The notes beneath the pieces are model-generated. The model worked only from the letters and a program-made list of their open reading frames with translations, did not search any database and had not been told where the DNA came from. This document shows, in pieces, positions 9,101 to 14,914 of a stretch of 16,388 nt of DNA; position 1 is the stretch's first letter, and each line of letters opens with the position of its first letter. This DNA comes from GCA-020343675 sp964462945 (GTDB lineage: Bacteria; Planctomycetota; Phycisphaerae; Sedimentisphaerales; Anaerobacaceae), in assembly GCA_964462945.1 (NCBI GenBank), contig CAYWZW010000097.1, positions 1 through 16,388 on the forward strand. The letters run 5' to 3'. The translations under genes were made by a program, and so were the position numbers.

Positions 9101-9231
9101 CAACACTCTATCAGTGCGGAGACTATCAGAACATGGGACGCATAATCCTTGAGCAATACAGTCAGGATGTGAACGGCCATTTTGCCTCCTACGCGCAGGC
9201 AATTCTCAATGGGAAAGGATTGCCAAAGTAA
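6178..9231 (+). CDS. Exported FAD-dependent oxidoreductase with two Rossmann motifs and HEAT-like tail
   Basis: 1017 residues. The ATG at 6178 follows GAAGGGCTCAAT. A signal peptide or anchor spans residues ~10-32 (CILFVLLITAEVLWAQ). First dinucleotide-binding motif: VDVVVVGGSSAGVAAA (~51-66), where the third conserved Gly is Ser and strand 2 ends in LISPRP without the usual acidic residue. Second motif: YDVVVVGGGTSGAPAG (408-423), with intact GxGxxG and the acidic VIEYLDELGG. Later blocks such as MPYRCLLPKGLDGILVIGLG match the FAD_oxidored (PF12831) family. From ~790 to ~960 the sequence is a run of alpha-helical repeats resembling HEAT/Armadillo. The enzyme probably oxidises a sugar or polyol released by the glycosidase; this is inference from position. 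The tandem Rossmann plus helical-repeat layout is much longer than an ordinary family member. Confidence 0.8.
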   Translation: MRKYNPQKRMLAWNLACILFVLLITAEVLWAQPAAHTIVEQGKHIPVAYDVDVVVVGGSSAGVAAACEARRSGASVFLISPRPYVVVDMCAHQRLWLEPGEEPTSELGKAVFGDGRWATPLAVKKAMDEALLRAGVPYLTGCYATEALFDENGNIAGIVMANRSGRQAVKAKVVIDGSRHAVIARRTDAAFRGFTPGKKTFQFIVVGGEMQRGENLLGRKLDVTYDSPTSRRGPVVKYPVHEYTVSIDIKDGSPASFAAAEQEVRNLVTGRGAKDCSEVLFFLPDDTVVAESRIEGFWPGAEQCDISAYRPRGVSRLYVLNAYADMDKVAAEKMFRPLEFMAIGKRIGREAATIAKALPSPGRVELGGSSSGSGSVGLVGEDLAGRRASKQLGMITAGPRPLPVFGQYDVVVVGGGTSGAPAGISAARRGSKTLVIEYLDELGGVGTAGLIGSYWRGNRRGFTQEIDDGIGARERWDVVAKSEWLRRELIKNGADVWFCSFGCGAIVADGRVTGVVVATPQGRGVVLAKTVIDATGNSDIAFCAGAETQFSVSALGVLSVQLAGFPHRNLGDNYNNTCYTMVDDTDVVDVWHLMTSMRMAYGEPPGPQAPYDVGQLVDSRERRRIIGEYTLTTQDILNQRTHPDTISQHVSNFDAAAFPDSAMLLVYDMKGPDFHVDMPYRCLLPKGLDGILVIGLGASAERDAMTLVRMRPDLQNQGYAAGMAAAMAAKLEGHTGKIDIKKVQQQVVKEGVLEPRVIHDRDSYPMSESAIARAVDGVRQLSRQNDQSRSIVSESMKALAVIMAHPKRSIPLLRDAYEHTSIQNERINYAKILAILGDKAGVPTLIAEVDAKTEWDEGYPYTSGRDVGNVFSDLDRLIIALGYSRDPRALEPVLRKTTILEPSTVLSHYKAATLALRHAKGPQAIGPLVRLLEKPGFRGHAIMNPVGTEYGVVGLCPRRSFDQLNAAFKEVIIAATLYQCGDYQNMGRIILEQYSQDVNGHFASYAQAILNGKGLPK

Positions 9232-9300
9232 GGCAAATCGAGTTCAGTGAGCAGTTCGTCAACCCCAAGTCGGACCGCCACTGGTCTGCATCTCTCCAAC

Positions 9301-9366
9301 AAACCGCCTCCCGGCAGTCGCGGGTCGGGGTGGTCTGGCTATTCCTTTACTCCGTGCTTGCGGAGA
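9301..9366 (+). repeat. Dispersed repeat, copy 4
   Basis: Core 9301-9333 differs from copy 1 by one base, in the hairpin loop (GGCAGTCG for GGCTGTCG). The right arm 9334-9366 keeps GGCTATTCCTTTACTCCGTG then CTTGCGGAG, in which CTCCG and CGGAG (9349-9365) form a second small hairpin around TGCTTG. The left arm is weak (TCTGCATCTCTCCAAC). It lies between the convergent FAD-oxidoreductase and pseudopilin 2 genes, 79 bases beyond the pseudopilin stop. Here it could act as a bidirectional terminator. Confidence 0.85.
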
Positions 9367-9412
9367 AGAGTAACTGTGGAGGCGTGGGCTTTGATCAAGG
9401 CGAGCGAAAGTC

Positions 9413-10198
9413 TCAGTAGTCTTTAAAGCCTTTCATCCATTGTGGCCAATCTTCCGGTCGGATGCCGCCAGCTCTTGTCCAGGGGCCTGCCGTGTCAAAT
9501 TCGCTGTGCCACTTCAGGGTCCATAGTTCCTTGACGCCCACTGGTCGAACAGCCCAATCCATGAAGACGCCGCTCACAAATCCATGGTGCCGGTTCATGC
9601 AACAGGGCAGCGAATTGGTTGTCCAAGCGTCCTCGTATTCAGGAGGGTTTCCTACGCTTGACCGACACGCCCACCAATAAACACTATCGGTCAACAGTGG
9701 GATGTTAACCGCCCCCTTGCCAGGGATGGTTTGCCAGTACCTGACATCGGGCTCAGGCCCCGGTACAGACTGGGCCCAGATATTCAGGCCGTAGCTGCAG
9801 TCAATTCGAATGCGGCTGGCCGTACTGCGTAGTGACCAAGCAGAGAATGTGCTACCCAGATGCCAGTTGCTCGAATCCAGGATCTCACTTGCGGATTTTC
9901 TTGCCATGGGGCAGACGAACAAATCGTTGGTATCACGGTGATACAGCCACAGGGACTTGAGCTGCTGTGGCCAAGGTTCGGGTGATTCAAGCCAGCCGGG
10001 GAACTTCTCATTGTTGTCGTTAGCATACATTGAGAAGATAAGGATCCACTGTTTCAAGTTGGACTGACAGCCGATAGCCCTCGCCTGTTCCTTGACCCGC
10101 TGTAGTGTCGGCATCAGGATCGCCAACAGCAAGGCAATGATGGCGATGACAACGAGGAGTTCGATCAAGGTGAAAGCCCACCGGTTCTTTGCCAGCAT
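9413..10198 (-). CDS. Pseudopilin 2: prepilin-type leader, degenerate H-X9-DG tail
   Basis: 261 residues from the ATG at 10198. This start is chosen because AAGGAG stands four bases before it and it gives an eight-residue leader (MLAKNRWA) before the cleavage site; the frame is open a further 20 codons upstream without such a site. The leader and helix FTLIELLVVIAIIALLLAIL are identical to pseudopilin 1, again with Ala before the cleavage site. CQSNLKQWILIFSMYAND is the family block. RHHGFVSGVFMDWAV is an H-X9-D-W form of the H-X9-DG motif, then VKELWTLKWHSEF, shared almost word for word with pseudopilin 1. A longer tail rich in Trp and Pro follows. The middle regions of the two pilins differ strongly, so they are paralogues of some age. 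It is divergent from the nucleoside-hydrolase-like gene and flanked by repeat copies 4 and 5. Confidence 0.88.
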   Translation of the reverse strand: MLAKNRWAFTLIELLVVIAIIALLLAILMPTLQRVKEQARAIGCQSNLKQWILIFSMYANDNNEKFPGWLESPEPWPQQLKSLWLYHRDTNDLFVCPMARKSASEILDSSNWHLGSTFSAWSLRSTASRIRIDCSYGLNIWAQSVPGPEPDVRYWQTIPGKGAVNIPLLTDSVYWWACRSSVGNPPEYEDAWTTNSLPCCMNRHHGFVSGVFMDWAVRPVGVKELWTLKWHSEFDTAGPWTRAGGIRPEDWPQWMKGFKDY

Positions 10199-10346
10199 CA
10201 GGCTCCTTATCTGAGACAGTCCATAGGGATCTTGATAAGCTTCATCGCTGTGTCTCACTTACAATAGATTATTAGGTTTGCCTTGGGTATTCAAGCTTTG
10301 TGGCTGTTTCCCGACGGTTTGTCATCTAAAGCGGCCCCTTGTAAAA

Positions 10347-10380
10347 AAACCGCCTCCCGGCCGTCGCGGGGCGGGATCGG
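10347..10380 (+). repeat. Dispersed repeat, copy 5 (diverged core)
   Basis: The core begins AAACCGCCTCCCGGC as in copy 1, has C for T at the first loop base, and has drifted on the 3' side (GGGGCGGGATCGG), which weakens the stem. The left arm is absent and the right arm is not recognisable. It lies 148 bases upstream of the pseudopilin 2 start, comparable with 167 bases for copy 3 and pseudopilin 1. Confidence 0.7.
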
Positions 10381-10416
10381 ATGTTTGACGTTCTTCCTTT
10401 TCCATCATGGCGGAAT

Positions 10417-10497
10417 GGAACAACCTTCGGCAATCGAGGTTCCCACTCCCGCTCTCTCCCACACAAACCGCCTCCTGGCTGTCGCAGGGGGGGTAGG
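10417..10497 (+). repeat. Dispersed repeat, copy 6
   Basis: The left arm starts GGAACAACC at 10417, 48 bases before the core, and continues CCACTCCCGCTCTCTCCC then ACAC, close to copy 1. Core 10465-10497 has several changes (CCTCCTGGC, GTCGCAGGGG and GGGTAGG). Most fall in the bulge, at the mismatch, or convert C-G to a T-G wobble; two near the end break the stem. No right arm. Confidence 0.75.
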
Positions 10498-10556
10498 AAT
10501 GGTGGGTGGCTGAGGTGGACATAATAAGGCTTACGTCCTGCGTTGGAATAGAGGCG

Positions 10557-10586
10557 TTGAAATCGATCCATATATTGTGTTATTGT
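10557..10586 (+). promoter_or_regulatory. Possible sigma-70-type promoter for the nucleoside-hydrolase-like gene
   Basis: TTGAAA at 10557-10562 and TATTGT at 10581-10586 are separated by 18 bases, about 90 bases before the ATG at 10677. The surrounding stretch is AT-rich compared with the repeats just upstream. Promoter consensus in planctomycetes is poorly known, so this is only a candidate. Confidence 0.25.
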
Positions 10587-10676
10587 AGAGACCGTAGAGT
10601 GTAGGAGCAGCGCGAAGAACTCATAGGCGAAATCCCGAATGAAGCCTTTTCTATTGATTACAACGGGGAAGCCAAA

Positions 10677-11816
10677 ATGGAAAAGCTGAGTCGACGAACA
10701 GTTTTGGGGCTGGCGGCTGCCGGGTTGGCTGGTGGAGTTTTGGATTCGAGACGCACACGGGGAAACGAATTGACGAAGGAAAAGCAAAAAGTACCCGTGC
10801 TCCATGTGACGGATCTTTTCCGGCCTCACATGGACCCGGATGACCATTGGGACTTGGCCTGCGTGTATGCCCTGGCGTATCGGGGCGATATCGACCTGAA
10901 GGGCGTACTTATTGACTACCCGCCCACAGACAGTACGGACCACAATCCTGACATAATGGCCGTCGCCCAGATGAACCTGATCTGCGGCCTTTTCGTTCCA
11001 ATCGGTGTCGGATCTCGCCACCCGTTGAAATCACGCAATGATGCTCAACCACACGCTTCGCGCACCGACCATGACGGCGTCAGGATGATCCTGGATACCC
11101 TGGAACAATCGTCTCATCCCGTTGTTATCAATATCTTGGGTTCGAGCCGAGACGTCGCGATGGCCGGCAAAAAGGCCCCCGATCTTTTCGCAGCCAAGTG
11201 TGCGGCCATCTACCTGAACGCCGGTACCGGTTCGCCTAACATGGGTCCGGCATCGAAACTTGAATACAATGTAACATTGGACACATTCGCTTACGCAGCC
11301 ATATTTGACTTGCCGTGTCCAGTCTTTTGGATGCCATGCTTTGAGGAAATGGAATCACGCCGAGAACGAGACGTACGAGAATACGGCACGCATTATGAGT
11401 TTCAGCAGGACCGGATACTGCCACACCTGTCGCAGAATGTTCAGAACTACTTCACGTATATGTTTGGCAAATACACCGATCACAACTGGCTGCACTACCT
11501 CATGGGCTCAGGGGACCAGGCGCTGTTATCCAAGGTCGGAGGCATGACGAGGCACATGTGGTGCACGGCAGGATTCTTCCATGCTGCTGGTTACACAATT
11601 TCTGGCGGCGGCAAAATCATGCCCCTCGATAAGAAACCCGATCAGCCCGTTTTCACGTTCGATCCGATCAAAATCAGATGTGCCGACAATGGTGTGACAA
11701 CATGGACGCCCGATGCCAATTCAAAACAGCGTTTCATCTTCCACGTTCGAGATAAGGACCACTATGAATCTGCCATAACAGAGTCGATGAAAATGCTCTT
11801 GATGACGCTGCCGTGA
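10677..11816 (+). CDS. Tat-exported nucleoside-hydrolase-like protein
   Basis: 379 residues. The ATG at 10677 follows GGGGAAGCCAAA. The Tat signal is SRRTVLGLAAAGLAGG (5-20). The mature part belongs to the inosine/uridine nucleoside hydrolase-like fold: VLHVTDLF then RPHMDPDDHWDLACVYALA (41-67) corresponds to the N-terminal Asp cluster (D-T-D-x-G-x-D-D) that binds Ca2+ and ribose, here rearranged with Asp46, Asp53, Asp55, Asp56 and Asp59. VVINILGSSRDVA is the 'gpltNla' block, and LEYNVTLDTFAYAAIF matches E-x-N-x-x-x-D-x-x-A. Known family members cleave N-glycosidic bonds of nucleosides, mostly in the cytoplasm. Export and the variant Asp motif suggest a different N- or O-glycosidic substrate. 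Convergent with the Gfo/Idh/MocA gene, 47 bases apart. Confidence 0.75.
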   Translation: MEKLSRRTVLGLAAAGLAGGVLDSRRTRGNELTKEKQKVPVLHVTDLFRPHMDPDDHWDLACVYALAYRGDIDLKGVLIDYPPTDSTDHNPDIMAVAQMNLICGLFVPIGVGSRHPLKSRNDAQPHASRTDHDGVRMILDTLEQSSHPVVINILGSSRDVAMAGKKAPDLFAAKCAAIYLNAGTGSPNMGPASKLEYNVTLDTFAYAAIFDLPCPVFWMPCFEEMESRRERDVREYGTHYEFQQDRILPHLSQNVQNYFTYMFGKYTDHNWLHYLMGSGDQALLSKVGGMTRHMWCTAGFFHAAGYTISGGGKIMPLDKKPDQPVFTFDPIKIRCADNGVTTWTPDANSKQRFIFHVRDKDHYESAITESMKMLLMTLP

Positions 11817-11863
11817 TGCCATTAAGGATGAAGTACCGAAGAAAATCCCAGTGTGCCTTGCAA

Positions 11864-13117
11864 TCACTTTGTCAACCCCGTCAAATCCGGCTCAATTTGA
11901 TGGTTTTCGGCGATCATCTCATCCCACGTCACCAGAGCGTTTCGTTTACCGGCTTCACGGCCGAGGATTGTCGCCAAAGTGCTATTCACGCTCGGCTGGA
12001 CCGTAGGATTGTCATACTGCTGCTGCCGAATATCCTTTTCAAATCTATCCAGGTTCCGCGTGATGCCATTGACGTACAGATCCTTCACCTCGCCGCCGCG
12101 ATATCCCCCCTTATTGCCACGAAGCCAGGCTTGGCCCTGGTAGCCAATCTCCGCGAAACCGTGCTGCCCGTAGGCAATACAATTGCAGGTAAAGCCATGT
12201 GTGTTCTTGAGGTGTTCACCACGATGATTCTGGACCAGATCGTTGTCAAATCCGTACGAAATAGAATAGACATCCGCCGTGTCGCCATGTGGATTATCCC
12301 TAACGGTTCGCGAAAGCCCCAGGGCACTGATGGGATGCCTACCGGCCATCCAGAGTGCAGCATCAACGGCGTGAATGCCAGCATTCACGAGGAAACCGCC
12401 CCCAAGCTCAATATCATTGACCCAAATCAGATCCCGCAGTCTGCTTTCGACAGTCTTCGTCTTGGGTGGATCAGGAAATGCTTCGTCTGTGTAGAAGGAA
12501 CTGAGCATCCCGGTCTTACCAATCAGACTTTCCTGACAACGCTTGACGGTCTCGATATTGAAGGGGTCCGTGGGAACCTGAAAATCAACCAAAAAGACCT
12601 GCTTGCGGATCGTAGCCGTCTTTCCAAGCTCACCGATGACCAGAGCCCCCGGGACATCGATGGCCACCGGTTTGGCCATGTACACATGAACACCGCCATT
12701 GACAGCAGCAGAAGCGTGTTCGGGAAAAAAACAAGGTGGCGTCTCCAGGAATACGGCATCGACTTTACTGGCCATAACCCCTTTGTAGCCCGACAGACCG
12801 GAGAAACAACGGTTCTCGGGAACATCAAAGCGTTTGCCTGCCTCTTGGACAACCTGCTCAAAATAATCAGCCAGAGCCGTCAGATGGTAACCTTTGTGAT
12901 TCTCTGTCATCATCTTGGCAATCAGACTGCCTCGTCCACCAAGTCCGACGAATCCGACTTCGATCCGGGAATTTGCTTGAGAGCCGCGAAGCATGGATGG
13001 TTTGACTATGCTGAAGGCTGCGACGACAGCGGAATTGGCCAAGATCGCACGGCGACTCACGTTGTTGTTATGCCCCCAGGGGCATCCGAAACCACCGGAC
13101 TTATTGCTGGTTTTCAT
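11864..13117 (-). CDS. Tat-exported Gfo/Idh/MocA family oxidoreductase
   Basis: 417 residues. The ATG at 13117 has AGGGGAG seven bases upstream, a strong site that fixes the start. Tat signal with SRRAILANSAVVAAFS (21-36). NAD(P)-binding Rossmann fold: IEVGFVGLGGRGS (52-64) and TALADYF with Asp84 after strand 2. The usual E-K-P catalytic motif reads A-K-P here (VYMAKPVAIDVPG, Ala148-Lys149-Pro150), as in many exported planctomycete members. The catalytic block is LGGGFLVNAGIHAVDAALW, with Asn where Asp is common before AGIH and with His and Asp retained. The family oxidises or reduces sugars and inositols with a tightly bound cofactor. Tat export fits folding with cofactor in the cytoplasm before transport. 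Its probable partners are the neighbouring exported sugar enzymes. Confidence 0.9.
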   Translation of the reverse strand: MKTSNKSGGFGCPWGHNNNVSRRAILANSAVVAAFSIVKPSMLRGSQANSRIEVGFVGLGGRGSLIAKMMTENHKGYHLTALADYFEQVVQEAGKRFDVPENRCFSGLSGYKGVMASKVDAVFLETPPCFFPEHASAAVNGGVHVYMAKPVAIDVPGALVIGELGKTATIRKQVFLVDFQVPTDPFNIETVKRCQESLIGKTGMLSSFYTDEAFPDPPKTKTVESRLRDLIWVNDIELGGGFLVNAGIHAVDAALWMAGRHPISALGLSRTVRDNPHGDTADVYSISYGFDNDLVQNHRGEHLKNTHGFTCNCIAYGQHGFAEIGYQGQAWLRGNKGGYRGGEVKDLYVNGITRNLDRFEKDIRQQQYDNPTVQPSVNSTLATILGREAGKRNALVTWDEMIAENHQIEPDLTGLTK

Positions 13118-13221
13118 CTCAGGTCTCCCCTGTCAAACGGAAAAATTACTCTTTACTATTTGCAGAGCAGAATCTACATCGTTAGAAATTGACCGCGATG
13201 GTCAACAAGTCTACTATCATA

Positions 13222-13242
13222 AATAGTCCCCAATCGACTATT
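13222..13242. promoter_or_regulatory. Dyad upstream of the Gfo/Idh/MocA gene
   Basis: AATAGTC at 13222-13228 and GACTATT at 13236-13242 form a perfect 7-base inverted repeat around CCCAATC, about 105 bases before the dehydrogenase start and in an AT-rich stretch. Size and position suit an operator or a -35-region regulator site. No regulator gene is visible in the window, and a dyad of this size can arise by chance. Confidence 0.25.
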
Positions 13243-13322
13243 CTGAGCCCACTACCTTTTTCATCTCCTCCACCAATCTCACCATAAGCCCGCGAACACG
13301 ATGGATTGCCTCTTCTCAAGAT

Positions 13323-14102
13323 CTATGGGTGCTTGTCCAAGTGGACAGAGTGGCAACTTGTGCAGACCATCTTGCCGCTGAAGTCTTGCAGTTCACTGCC
13401 TCTCGTGTGGCACAACCTGCATTGCTCTGTGTCCTTACTAAACTGCGGAGCGACTGAGGTTCGACCCACAATATGGGCGTTGAGAAGCTCAACGGTCTTT
13501 CTGGCGGTGTCAGCCGCAAGTCGTTTGCATCGTTCTTTTTGCGGGTCGCTGAAAGCCTTGTGGCCTGAGACTTTGCACCACTTGGTTACAGAGACATGAC
13601 AAAGCACGGAAACAGAAATGCTTTTCGGAATGTCGATGTTATAGGTCGGTTTCTTGGGGACGTAAACTGGCAGCTCGCTCTGTTCATACCACAGAAACAC
13701 TTCATCAACAAGTGTTCTTAGGTCTTCGTCCGTTTCTGTGAACAAGCCGATAAGAGCAGCTGAGCCATTGAGCGCGCCACACAAGGAGCCCCAACCGGCT
13801 GTTCCACCGCCGCCATATCTCATCATATCAACAGGAAAAGATCCGTAGGGTTCACCACGTTCTTTGGCTAATTGCAGCACTACTGATGAAAAAACAGCAT
13901 ACATGCAGTAGCCTTTTTCGTAAATATCATATGCCTGTTGAGCAGTAATATCGGGATCCAGTTCCCTATAGGTCCAGGGAAAATCATGCTTCCTGGCTCC
14001 ATCTGAAACAGTTGCCAACTTATCCACAGCACAGGAGGATAGAGCACATGAACCAGCCACAATACCCGCTACCTCCAACACTTCTCTTCTCGTACGTTTC
14101 AT
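13323..14102 (-). CDS. Split-Soret-type (C_GCAxxG_C_C) cytochrome c lipoprotein
   Basis: 259 residues. The N-terminus has RR at 5-6 and a lipobox ending LSSC (Cys24), so it is probably exported, possibly by Tat, and lipid-anchored. Two c-type heme sites lie at the C-terminus: CRLCH (228-232) and CTSCH (247-251). The rest carries the C_GCAxxG_C_C scaffold: YCMYAV (Cys66), the glycine-rich GGGGTAGWGSLCGALNGSA (Cys108), then Cys168, Cys176 and Cys192. This matches the split-Soret cytochrome family first described in Desulfovibrio, where a dimer stacks its hemes. Physiological role in the family: electron transfer or redox sensing in anaerobes, not firmly established. No cytochrome oxidase or other respiratory gene lies beside it. 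The ATG at 14102 has only a weak GGAAA upstream. Confidence 0.8.
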   Translation of the reverse strand: MKRTRREVLEVAGIVAGSCALSSCAVDKLATVSDGARKHDFPWTYRELDPDITAQQAYDIYEKGYCMYAVFSSVVLQLAKERGEPYGSFPVDMMRYGGGGTAGWGSLCGALNGSAALIGLFTETDEDLRTLVDEVFLWYEQSELPVYVPKKPTYNIDIPKSISVSVLCHVSVTKWCKVSGHKAFSDPQKERCKRLAADTARKTVELLNAHIVGRTSVAPQFSKDTEQCRLCHTRGSELQDFSGKMVCTSCHSVHLDKHP

Positions 14103-14346
14103 TTTTCTTTTTCCATCTCAGTGAGTAAATTGGGTGTCTGTGTCCCGCACCTTTGCTCTATGCGACATTTCCCATATGAATTCATAAACAGTACTCCTGC
14201 ACGCTAAGCCCTTTACCACCAGGTCAATGCAGTCGCGATCCCATGCTTCCATCTGGGTTATTTTCCACCTGCCAAGATACCGATCACGCTCGTTCATGTC
14301 CCGTCAAATCCCCTTGATTTTCCAGGGTGATCGGACAAGGTCTACC

Positions 14347-14862
14347 CTACATTGCCCCAGCCCACTCCTCCCGGTACTTGGCTACCCCCGAAACTCCCTT
14401 CATGGCCCTCCTGTTCAGGATCAGTATCATGAATGCCTCATCGGGCACGTCCCATTGGCTCCTGATTCCGAACCTGCTGGCAGGTTCAAAGCCAAATCGG
14501 GCGTAATACTCGGGATAGCCCAGGACAATGATATAAGGGCATCCACCTTCCCTGATCCGTGCTATCCCTGTTTGTACAAGCTCAGAGCCTATACCCTGCC
14601 TCTGATATTCGGGCAACACCGCAAGCGGGGCCAGGCCTGACCCCACAAGCCTTCCATTTTCGCCCTCGATGACGGCAGGGCTGAACAGGATATGTCCCAC
14701 AACTTCATGTCCGGCCAACGCCACAAGAGAGAGTATGCTGTTGCAGTTCTCCCGCAGCTTATCGACAATCGAAGCCTCCTGTGCTTGGCCGAAGGCCCGT
14801 CTGTTGATCTCTCGAATTTTAGAAATATCCTGCGGTTGTTCCCTGCGTACGATATACGTCAT
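14347..14862 (-). CDS. GNAT family N-acetyltransferase (YhbS-like)
   Basis: 171 residues, the usual length for this group. The acetyl-CoA-binding motif A is LAVLPEYQRQGIGSELVQ, with the Q-R-Q-G-I-G pyrophosphate loop at 87-92. The first strands (IVRREQPQDISKIREINRRA) and GYPEYYARFGFEPAS near 120-135 match the YhbS subgroup. The substrate is unknown; the group includes acetylation of small amines or proteins in the cytoplasm. No antitoxin-like small gene lies beside it, so a TacT-type toxin role is unlikely. The start at 14862 has a poor ribosome-binding site. It lies 244 bases upstream of the cytochrome start, on the same strand, probably as a separate transcript. Confidence 0.88.
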   Translation of the reverse strand: MTYIVRREQPQDISKIREINRRAFGQAQEASIVDKLRENCNSILSLVALAGHEVVGHILFSPAVIEGENGRLVGSGLAPLAVLPEYQRQGIGSELVQTGIARIREGGCPYIIVLGYPEYYARFGFEPASRFGIRSQWDVPDEAFMILILNRRAMKGVSGVAKYREEWAGAM

Positions 14863-14914
14863 CCATGAACACCCATACGATAGACCTCAATCCGACCTCG
14901 GGCTCCAAGTGTGC

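Larger units (their letters stand above)
10199..10676. other. Divergent intergenic region with two repeat copies
   Basis: 478 bases between the starts of pseudopilin 2 (-) and the nucleoside-hydrolase-like gene (+). It holds repeat copies 5 and 6 in tandem, 118 bases core to core, and a possible plus-strand promoter at 10557-10586. No gene is supported here; open frames on both strands are GC-rich repeat readings. Confidence 0.55.

Noticed and set aside
2554..10497. Repeat copies as integron attC sites flanking gene cassettes
   Set aside because: attC ends need RYYYAAC and GTTRRRY boxes at the two ends of the imperfect palindrome; the copies show neither, and no integron integrase is in the window.
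2554..10497. Repeat copies as a CRISPR array
   Set aside because: The cores are about 33 bases but are scattered over kilobases between genes, not regularly spaced, and no cas gene is present.
11813..13192. 459-codon open frame on the plus strand
   Set aside because: It lies fully antisense to the Gfo/Idh/MocA gene, which has the NAD-binding, A-K-P and Tat motifs and a strong ribosome-binding site; the plus frame has no domain.
14347..14862. GNAT toxin of a toxin-antitoxin pair
   Set aside because: No small ribbon-helix-helix-type partner gene lies beside it and the sequence fits the YhbS subgroup.
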